Shown here piece by piece: positions 11,569-19,507 of a stretch of 64,000 nt of DNA. The position numbers and the translations under genes are program-made. Each line of letters opens with the position of its first letter. Position 1 is the stretch's first letter. Below the pieces are notes generated by a model, which saw only the letters and a program-made list of their open reading frames with translations, was not told the DNA's origin and ran no database searches. Origin of the DNA: Temnothorax longispinosus (Eukaryota; Arthropoda; Insecta; Hymenoptera; Formicidae); the NCBI RefSeq assembly GCF_030848805.1, contig NC_092363.1, forward strand, positions 15,594,600 through 15,658,599. Direction: 5' to 3'.

Positions 11569-12068
11569 NNNNNNNNNNNNNNNNNNNNNNNNNNNNNNNN
11601 NNNNNNNNNNNNNNNNNNNNNNNNNNNNNNNNNNNNNNNNNNNNNNNNNNNNNNNNNNNNNNNNNNNNNNNNNNNNNNNNNNNNNNNNNNNNNNNNNNNN
11701 NNNNNNNNNNNNNNNNNNNNNNNNNNNNNNNNNNNNNNNNNNNNNNNNNNNNNNNNNNNNNNNNNNNNNNNNNNNNNNNNNNNNNNNNNNNNNNNNNNNN
11801 NNNNNNNNNNNNNNNNNNNNNNNNNNNNNNNNNNNNNNNNNNNNNNNNNNNNNNNNNNNNNNNNNNNNNNNNNNNNNNNNNNNNNNNNNNNNNNNNNNNN
11901 NNNNNNNNNNNNNNNNNNNNNNNNNNNNNNNNNNNNNNNNNNNNNNNNNNNNNNNNNNNNNNNNNNNNNNNNNNNNNNNNNNNNNNNNNNNNNNNNNNNN
12001 NNNNNNNNNNNNNNNNNNNNNNNNNNNNNNNNNNNNNNNNNNNNNNNNNNNNNNNNNNNNNNNNNNNN
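11569..12068. other. Assembly gap, exactly 500 N
   Basis: All bases are n. The round length is typical of a scaffold gap of estimated or unknown size. Sequence to its right is tandemly repeated, which may explain the failure to assemble. ORFs spanning it are artefacts. Confidence 0.99.
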
Positions 12069-12500
12069 ATTGAGAGACGCAGTAGTGATTGATAACTTTA
12101 ATATTGTGTAGTGCTGATACATACATACATACTACGTATGCAGTCGTGCAATTAATGTTGCAGTCATTATTTCTATAACATTACATGCATGAATTAATTC
12201 ACAGATGCAGTAGTAATTGGTAATCTTAATAATACGTGTTAATACAATATATATGTGTATAGTCAACAGCTAATGCTGTGGTTGTTACGTCTATATATGC
12301 ATGAATTAATCGAAATGCACAGAGGTAATTGGAAGTGATCGAGATATTCCGTATTAGCCACGATCACTGTTTAATTGTTCTATAGATTAGAAATACAAAA
12401 TAGTCAGAGTTGTAATAGTAAAAGTTGTAATTATATAGACTTGTAACATTTATAAGAGGATGCATGAATTAATTTAAATGTTTGATAATAATTAATAATA
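12069..12500. repeat. Degenerate ~110-165-bp tandem repeat at the gap edge
   Basis: The phrase ATGCATGAATTAAT recurs at about 12,187, 12,298 and 12,461. The following phrase GCAGTAGTGATTG / GCAGTAGTAATTGG / GCACAGAGGTAATTGG recurs at about 12,079, 12,208 and 12,316. Copies are diverged and unequal in length. The array appears to run into the 500-N gap. Confidence 0.6.
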
Positions 12501-12868
12501 ATACTATGCAGTTAATCCAATAATTGCAACGTCCATCACTTATTATATTTCAATTTTAATTAGATTTTAAATTAATTAGAATAAAAATGCATATAACCGA
12601 TAGATATTTACTGCGCCTAAATGAAAAATTTGCCACTGAGATAAATAATATTAATCAACTTTATATGTTTATGACTTTTTATTTACTCAAGATTTCATGA
12701 TAAGTGAATTTGCCATAAAGTTCCAATCTACACATACATATCGTATCTCGCGCGGTTTCGCGGAAAACGGTCGCCGCAAAATTTTTTCACGCTGTTTACA
12801 CTATAAAAATATATTTTGCGTGCAAATTGGTTTTTCGGAAGTAACGCATTCTCATTGCGATTTGCAGT
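12501..12868. other. AT-rich intergenic DNA
   Basis: No supported feature apart from the acceptor-like site at its right edge that opens the weak exon candidate. Confidence 0.4.
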
Positions 12869-12896
12869 GTTCCCGCATAATTCACCCTTGCGAGGC

Positions 12897-13743
12897 ATGC
12901 CGGATAACAGTGAGTGGATAAACGACCAATCCGCCATGGCGAATCAATTAAGGTGAGTAGTAACGCTAATTAGCCGTTACCCTGCGACATTCGAGTAAAT
13001 TTGTGAAATTCAGTCATATCGATCCAAAATCAAACCGTCCAACGTTATTAGTCGAAAATGAACAACGGTGTAATAACGGGCGATCGTTATGGCGTGTTAA
13101 TTGGCGCGCGCATAATTAACCGCATTTTCTCGGTCGGATAATGGTATAGTTCAATTCCGGTTTGTGTCGAGGTCAGCGATGTCAATGGGGGTAATGTTTG
13201 TATAATGCTTGCTGTATTGATCATGCGCGCGCGCATTTTTTATTAATAATATATAATCATTAATTTTATACGTAATATAGTTTATGCATAATTTATTATA
13301 AGTAACACAATATTAAAATATTTGTATGATGTAGAAAATTATGTGTAAAAGTAAAGAGATAATTTTGTTGGTTTTATTCAAACAGATATGTATAGTCTCC
13401 GAATAATTACTAATATACAGGATATTATTACAGTTCACCAACCTCGAACATATCGAAGATGATACGCCGATACGAAAGGGTTCGTCAGTGCTGCGCGATT
13501 TCAATTAAATGCGGTTTCCACTCATATCCATGTGACTTGATGGACTTGAGGCTAAAACGGTTCAAACAGAAATTAACACTGATGGAACAGCTGATGGTGG
13601 GAGTTGTTGCGGCAGAGCTACGTTCGGTGAATATTCATATCTTGATATACCATTTATATTTTATTATTATACTCTCTAAATTAATTACTTTTAATTATAT
13701 AGTTTATTTAGTTTTTGATTTTGTGAAAGAGCGTTTTTTATAA
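12897..13743 (+). CDS. Weak candidate for a two-exon plus-strand gene
   Basis: A possible exon ends at 12,952 with a strong donor (AATTAAG|GTGAGT). It contains ATG at 12,897 and, in frame, a second ATG at 12,936 in a near-ideal Kozak context (GCCATGG). A pyrimidine-poor acceptor ATTATTACAG ends at 13,433, and the joined frame continues in phase to a stop at 13,741-13,743 or to a possible donor near 13,630. The product would be basic (RRYERVRQCC, LRLKRFKQK) with no recognised domain. A competing frame from 13,434 (starting FTNLEHIEDD) also looks protein-like, so I cannot choose. It may be chance. Confidence 0.2.
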
Positions 13744-14330
13744 GTAAGGAGGATATAGATCGTCGTGATCAAATACATGTTCGTGTGATTAGTAGTCGAC
13801 TTTATTGCATAGTGTCTACATTGTCGTCTTGCCGGAAACGAATTCGGATCTATCAATTTTCTTTAAGTCTCTTTCGCATACTCTTTGTACCTTAAGTTCC
13901 TTCTATTTCGAGGCATAGCAACTACCGATACTACGACGAGAAAACAATTCCTTTTGCCATCACGAGGGACCCGATTAGTTCGGAGTCCCCAATTAATAAC
14001 GTTTTTGGACAGCGCGGAAAGGCGCCAAGTTTTTCGACCGCTCTTTCTACGGATCTCGTTCCTCTGAATCCCTTCTGGAACTACTCCCAAACAATTCCTT
14101 ACGGACGCTTTATTCCCGAAACGAACATCTCGTTTCTCTGACGTGCTCGTAGCACAAGTTTAATCGACGTATACGACGTATGTCAAAAATTTGCGATTTC
14201 TATTAAAGATAATGGTGACAAAGATGTCAAACGAGAGTACGAAAAATAGAAGAATAGCGTTTTCTTCCCAAATAATTGGACGATAATCGTCACCGAGGTT
14301 AGCCCGGCGAGCGTGAAAAATCGGAGAACA
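13744..14330. other. Intergenic DNA upstream of the MITE
   Basis: Moderately GC-balanced sequence with overlapping short ORFs on both strands (13,863-14,090 and 13,885-14,067) that mirror one another and show no domain. Nothing else is supported. Confidence 0.4.
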
Positions 14331-14584
14331 CACTGGAAAAAAAATTAGATCTAAGAAAATATTTATTTAGATGTTGCTAATAACTTATTTACTTAATATA
14401 ATACATATTTATTTAGAATTAGATATTTTTACTTAAATTAAGTAAATAAATATGTATTATATTAAGTAAATAAGTTATTGGCAACATCTAAATAAATATG
14501 TTTATTAAATATATTAAGTAAATAAGTTATTGGCAGCATCTAAATAAATATTTTCTTGGATCTAAATGTTTTTTCTTTTCAGTG
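14331..14584. mobile_element. 254-bp foldback MITE near the 3' end of the Ly6 gene
   Basis: The ends CACTGGAAAAAAAA and its near-complement TTTTTTCTTTTCAGTG bound a palindromic AT-rich element. Inside, a unit containing ATATTTATTTAGATGTTGC and AATAACTTATTTACTTAAT occurs once in the left arm and twice inverted in the right arm. This looks like a MITE in which one arm unit has been duplicated. It lies about 240 bp past the Ly6 stop codon, and its minus strand carries AATAAA at 14,501-14,506 that could serve as a polyadenylation signal. Confidence 0.75.
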
Positions 14585-14825
14585 CATAGAATAGTTTTCC
14601 CGTGATTCCGCGGAAGTTCATCAGAAAGCTTGGTCGGAATTAGACGGCGGCGTCGATTATTTAGACGAGTATGATACTACAGAAGAAAAAAAGATCACAG
14701 AAAAGAACGTTCGATCAAGAGAAATCGGCGAATCACGCTGTTTGGCGCGACGATACCGCGGCGTGCGATCCGCGTGCGATTTCCGCGCTGTCCGCTTCGT
14801 ATGCGCAATTAGTGTTACTGCTTCC

Positions 14826-17800
14826 TTAGCAATGATATGCATAGAAGAGCGAGGCGGGAAGCCAGAGCAAGCTGGATCCGTAGAGTTGCGTCGCCGCATC
14901 GACCCCGTTTCTGCCGGGCCGAAGCTTGCGCTTCGATTTCGACTTGGCGCGTCGTTTGCGAGAATAGATCGCATTGGTGGCATTGGTGGGCGACTCGATA
15001 TTGCAGTAGCTCAGGTCGCAGCAACTTATGCAAATCTGAAACGAAATAACCGAATTTATTTCACCCGGTTTCGTCGGTATTTCTCTTATGTTTCTATTGT
15101 TTTGCGTTTTTTTGTTTCTTTGGTCTTTTGTATTTTGCCTCGTTTGAATTGTTCGAGAAACCTCCCTCCGGGTACACGACAAAATTCGCTATTTCGCACC
15201 TGCTGCGTGTCCACGGGAATGCAACCGACCGACGCTGGCCCGCATTCCTCGCTGCTGGCGCAACTCTTGCTTACCTGGAACGGAAGGAAGCGGAAATAAC
15301 GCGTGAATGAACGTGACGACAAAGATTCTTAAGATATTGAAATTTTTCGACTTTGCGATCGGAAGCAGTGACCAACCCAGTCTGCATCGTGAAAAATATA
15401 ACGCACAAATTTTTGAAGTAGTTAACAACATAAAAGTTTTTTATTTATATCGTTAGTGCTCTCATAATATTAATTTTTAATTGAAAAGTTGGAAATAACT
15501 TATTAACTAGATAGTTAGTTTTGTTGTCGGTAATGCGCGATATTAGATTATCGCGCATTATCGTCGTCAAGCGTCGGAGCGTGGAAAGTTCCATCAAAGT
15601 TCATCCGCTGGTACATCGACTGGACTGGAGAAGCGCTTAAGCTCGAGAGGGCTATCCATCTCGACGTCCAGGCTCGAATCCGTTCTCGTAACTTCATTCA
15701 TTAATAGCCAGAAAATCGATTATCCCCCTAATGTAAGTCAATTAGCCACATACGATAACCTCTAATTGATTTTATTTGACCGTGCGTGTACTATGGGTGG
15801 GCGATAATGAAATTTACCTCGATAGCGAGAGTCGATTTGTTATTGTCTCTTCGTGTTTTTTCCCCTAATGTTTTTTTTACGATCTCGTTTTGTTTCGAAA
15901 GTACGATTGTCTCTCTGACAAGACAGCATTCGCAACTGACACTTTCCGATATTCACTAATTGCAAGGTATATTGTGAATAGCAAAATGTTTTATACATTA
16001 TATACATTAAAAAATATGTATTAAACAATTTTTTTGTATGGTGCAATGGAATTTACAAACAATTCTAACAATAAGTATTAAAAAATATGCTATACATAAA
16101 AAATCTTTTAACATATAATTTTATATAAAACAATTTTCATGTATTTGATAGTTTCTGCGATATTCAGTTTAAGGTAGTTCTCCGGTCCTTGTACTAGAGA
16201 AATCGATTTTCTATAGATTTTCTTGAAACTGTGAATATACGTTAATTTAGGTGTGCTTTATGCGTGGTATAAACTTCAGTACCTCTTGCCGTATAAAAAA
16301 TCAAGATACTGAGCCTCAAAGTTTCAACTTTTACTAAATTTTGGTAAAAATTGAAACTTTGGAGGCTCAGTATCTCGATTTTTATACCGCAAGAGGAACT
16401 GAAGTTTATACCACGCATAAAGCACATCTAAATTAACGTATATTCACAGTTTCAAGAAAATCTATAAAAAATCGATTTTCTCTAGTACCAGGACCGGAGA
16501 ACTACCTTAAGAATGAAATACGTCGAGTTAAAGGCGAGAGGTATTTACCCCTTAGTTCTTGATAAGAATAATATATATATATATATGAAAATATAGATAT
16601 TTTTTATATTTATACATACAATAGGAATAAAAAATAAGTAATCAGTACTAAAATGTTATGAATTAAAAATTTATTTAATAAAGTAACACAATGGTAGTAA
16701 TGTAACGTATATATTTCAAAGATAACATAAAATAGATAAATAATGTACTTCATATTAACAAAAAAAATTGCATTGTATCTTATTGCGGTTTGATTATATA
16801 ATTTGATCACTTTTCATAAATAAGTGGTTATGTGACGAAACAACTTTAAAAAATTATACAACATAAATAATTTATAGTTAGTAGTGTGTTGGACCTCCCT
16901 TTGCTTTTTTATCACAACCTCTAAACGCCGTGGCATAAAATCAACTAATGTTTCGTCACATGACTACTTATTTATAAAAAGTGATCAAATTATATAATCA
17001 AACCGCACTAAGATAAAATGCAATTTTTTTGTTAGTATAAAGTATATTATTTATTTATTTTATTTTATCTTTCAAATATATGCGTTACATTACTATCATA
17101 ATGTTACTTCATTAAATAAATTTTTAATTTATAACATTTTAGTACTGACTACTTATTTTTTATTCCTACTGTATATGTATAATATATGTAAACTACTCGA
17201 TAATATACTCAAAATTTATGCACTTTATCCCTCTTCCAGAAAGGGATAAAGTTTTATAAGCGGAATAAATAAAAAAAGATATTACTTACCAAGACACTGT
17301 TCCCCCGACTGTCCAGAATGTGCAGCGATCGACAAAAATCACGGCCGCCCACCGGACACGGTGTGTCTATCGCCCATTCGTTGCACATCTGCAAGAATAG
17401 AAATAGCAGCATTCACTATGAGAGAGCTTTATATAAAAATCTTTATATTGCCAATATCGATCACATATTTCTTGATATATGAGAAAGCTGAAGAAAAAAC
17501 ACAAAGTACGAGAATTTTATTTTCGTGACATTCCATAAATGTAAAGAATAAATACAAAGATATTCTGCGAAAATTTGCAAATTAATGGATGATACGGTAA
17601 ACTGCTGCACATTTCTGTAAACAAAAAGACCAAAAACTAAAGGGAATTGGAGATAAGACTGTTACTGTAAAAGGAATGAAGCAAAATGCAATAAGGGTAG
17701 TTTAGAATAAACCGAAATCGATAGCGGAACGATCTACAGAGTTCTACAAAATTGCGGTTGGACCAGGCACGATAGAGTCATTACGGGACTCTTAAGGGGA

Positions 17801-18677
17801 CGTTTAATGGAGTCGTCGATACCTGGTTATCGCTGACGTTGACGCAAGTGTAGCACGTTAGACCTGCAACAGAAAGAGCGTTGAGCTGAGTAAGTTACTG
17901 GGACAATCGAGATGGGACGGGGCGAGGACGCGAGCGTTAACTTTTAATTGTACTGTTCTGCCGTAGAGATACGGAAATTCTATTTGGGGAGAAAGAAAAT
18001 TAAAAGAAACATACAGTCAAGAATTAAACGAGTTTATTCTAGATCTAGACGTTCAAAAGTTAACAACAAGCCAAACCACTAAGTTTAAACAGTCGACTCT
18101 GCCAGAAAAGGACTTTGCGATGACTTTGCTGGAATGGTATTCTGGAACAATGCGTCTTATGGCAGAAGCTAAATTCGTTAATGTGAAGTTACGGCGATGA
18201 TTTTACTGTAGCGAGAGGAAGAGCTTTCGTGATGGCGAATACGCGTTGTACACGATGAGTAGGGAGGTGTCATTGACAGGAAAGGTTGCGATACATGTGC
18301 GAAGAGAGAGTTGGTAGAAAGGATAAGCGGTAGTTCGGAGATTAGTGGCGTTCGATTGCAGGATCGGCGAGTTGGGATAAACTCGAGTTGGCCGAGTAAA
18401 TCATGGATTTCGTTTGACTTCTGTCTCTCTCTTTCCTTCTCGTACTATTCTCTTTGTACTAGCTTTCTATCTATTTTCTAGTGAACGATTCTGTTCATTT
18501 TTCGACGGTCCAGCGCCGATACCCACGATAAATGTCTTCCTCGTCCGCGCTGACGTTCTTCAGATCCTCCCGCCGCTTCGTCTCCTCCTTTCCGTTTCCG
18601 TTTCCGTTTCCGGAGAGGACGTTTCTGCCGCAAGTTTCCGCAGCCAGAAGCAGCCCGACCATCATCCACGTGATCAT
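14826..18677 (-). CDS. Ly6/uPAR (three-finger) domain protein, five exons
   Basis: Joining complement(14826-15035, 15200-15274, 17290-17388, 17823-17863, 18527-18677) gives 191 residues with every junction GT-AG and in phase; the internal Ly6 exons join at codon boundaries. Residues 1-16 are a signal peptide (MITWMMVGLLLAAETC). A hydrophilic linker with a Gly-Asn repeat (22-29) follows. The Ly6 domain spans 52-134, opening LTCYTC, with 12 cysteines (54, 57, 66, 75, 83, 102, 108, 115, 124, 127, 128, 133) and closing CCDLSYCN, the family signature. A very basic stretch (147-164) includes RKRR, a furin-like site. The C-terminus (178-191) is short and hydrophobic, which could be a GPI-attachment tail. 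Sequons are at N41, N59 and N140. Family members modulate ion channels and receptors or organise septate junctions; which one this is I cannot say. The 41-nt exon 17,823-17,863 is unusually small. The donor of exon 1 (TATC|GTGGGT) is the weakest point. A 5'UTR exon junction is likely at 18,688. Confidence 0.85.
15532..15561. repeat. Perfect 11-bp-stem hairpin in Ly6 intron
   Basis: TAATGCGCGAT is followed after an 8-nt spacer (ATTAGATT) by its exact reverse complement ATCGCGCATTA. The stem can extend by two CG pairs across one mismatch. It is too short for a canonical microRNA precursor; function unknown. Confidence 0.6.
16169..16510. mobile_element. 342-bp palindromic MITE flanked by TTAA
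   Basis: Both arms are near-perfect reverse complements over their whole length of about 165 bp. The left end reads TTAAGGTAGTTCTCCGGTCC and the right end GGACCGGAGAACTACCTTAA. TTAA at both extremities is the target-site duplication typical of piggyBac-type transposition, so this is probably a piggyBac-mobilised non-autonomous palindrome. It lies in the 2,015-bp intron of the Ly6 gene. High arm identity suggests recent insertion or strong structural conservation. Confidence 0.85.
16611..17180. mobile_element. ~570-bp Tc1/mariner-like element with ~225-bp inverted repeats
   Basis: The left arm (16,611-16,837) and right arm (16,950-17,180) are long inverted repeats sharing, for example, GGAATAAAAAATAAGTA, AATTTATTTAATAAAGTAAC and TTTGATTATATAATTTGATC. 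Between them lies only about 110 bp with the end of a transposase. This is a deletion derivative of a Tc1-like transposon with long terminal repeats. It sits in the same intron as the TTAA palindrome, about 100 bp away. Confidence 0.85.
16885..16952 (-). pseudogene. Remnant of Tc1-family transposase C-terminus, frameshifted
   Basis: The minus strand translates as LVDFMPRRLEVVIKK, then after a one-base shift as AKGGPTHY followed by a stop. This matches the characteristic end of Tc1-like transposases, where a PRR-x(3)-VI-K segment leads to a final AKGGPT-x-Y. The catalytic DDE core is absent. It identifies the superfamily of the surrounding element. Confidence 0.8.
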
Positions 18678-18689
18678 TCCTCACATCTC

Positions 18690-19405
18690 TGGAACGACAG
18701 AAATGGGGTCACGCGTTACTTACATAAGTGACCTCGACAGGACATTAGAGAACGCCAATTACTCGGAGGGCGAGAAGCATTAGGGCGATAGTCGACGGGA
18801 GAAAGGCGACTGGACGCGAATTTTAATTCTGATCGATCGTGCCACGACGCGGGTATCGCGTCCCTCGGGAGAGAGGTGGCAAAATGGATCTACAGTTACG
18901 AATATTCGCATTCTCGTCGCGCATTTGACGTGAAATGTGGCTATCTGATTCTTTTTTTCCCTCTCACGCTGACATTGGACATGATCTTTATAACGGAAGA
19001 GCAAAGCTGGGGAATTGAATGATTTAAAGGCGAGAAATGTGGAATTTATTGCTGTTTTCGGCAATAGGTGTACATTTTGCACTTTTTGAAGTGCGGTAGA
19101 CCCCTCGGGATACTTTTACTTCAAGTGTAAGGAACAAAAGTTAATTTCGACTTACACACACTATCAAACTTGAGAAGTTCATCATGGCTTCTATTTACGG
19201 TACAGTAAAGTTTTGTGGATCTTTGTAAAGACTTAATTGCAAATTTTAGTTTCTCTTATTTTATTAAATTTTATTGAACGCCAAATACACAATTATACAT
19301 AATCAAGGAAATTAATTTAATTAAAATTGTTGTACACCGTTGTATTAACGTTATATTTTAACAAAAAATATTTTTGCCCAGATATAGTGTTAGCAAGCAA
19401 GCAGG
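18690..19405. other. Upstream of Ly6 gene; non-coding
   Basis: Mixed sequence containing the probable acceptor for the Ly6 first coding exon at its left edge. A strong but unused-looking minus-strand donor (TTAT|GTAAGTAACG) lies at about 18,719. No ORF here is recognisable. Confidence 0.35.
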
Positions 19406-19507
19406 TTAGACTGCAGCGATGTGCACGTATTTTTCACAAATAAATCGACTGCATTTCCGGCATTTTAGACCTGAATTGCTGTTCACACACAATTTACAGC
19501 GCTCCAT
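19406..19507 (-). pseudogene. piggyBac-like C-terminal cysteine-rich finger remnant (tentative)
   Basis: The last 33 codons of a minus-strand frame read MERCKLC, a short spacer, LKCRKCSRFIC, then a stop. The pattern CxxC-x(8)-CxxC-x(4)-C at the extreme C-terminus resembles the RING/PHD-like cysteine-rich tail of piggyBac transposases, which binds the element ends. The frame upstream (to 19,819) is basic and shows no DDD core that I can identify, so this is a fragment at best. It could be an unrelated zinc-finger exon. Confidence 0.4.

Noticed and set aside
11537..12126. ORFs crossing the N gap
   Set aside because: They consist almost entirely of unknown bases.
13863..14090. Mirrored ORFs on both strands
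   Set aside because: No domain; reverse-complement shadows of each other.
18719..18724. Strong minus-strand donor GTAAGT just upstream of Ly6 exon 1
   Set aside because: The resulting intron to the 18,688 acceptor would be only about 31 nt, too short for normal splicing.
18532..18783. Plus-strand ORFs overlapping Ly6 exon 1
   Set aside because: They are antisense shadows of the signal-peptide exon, whose minus-strand frame is supported by downstream exons.
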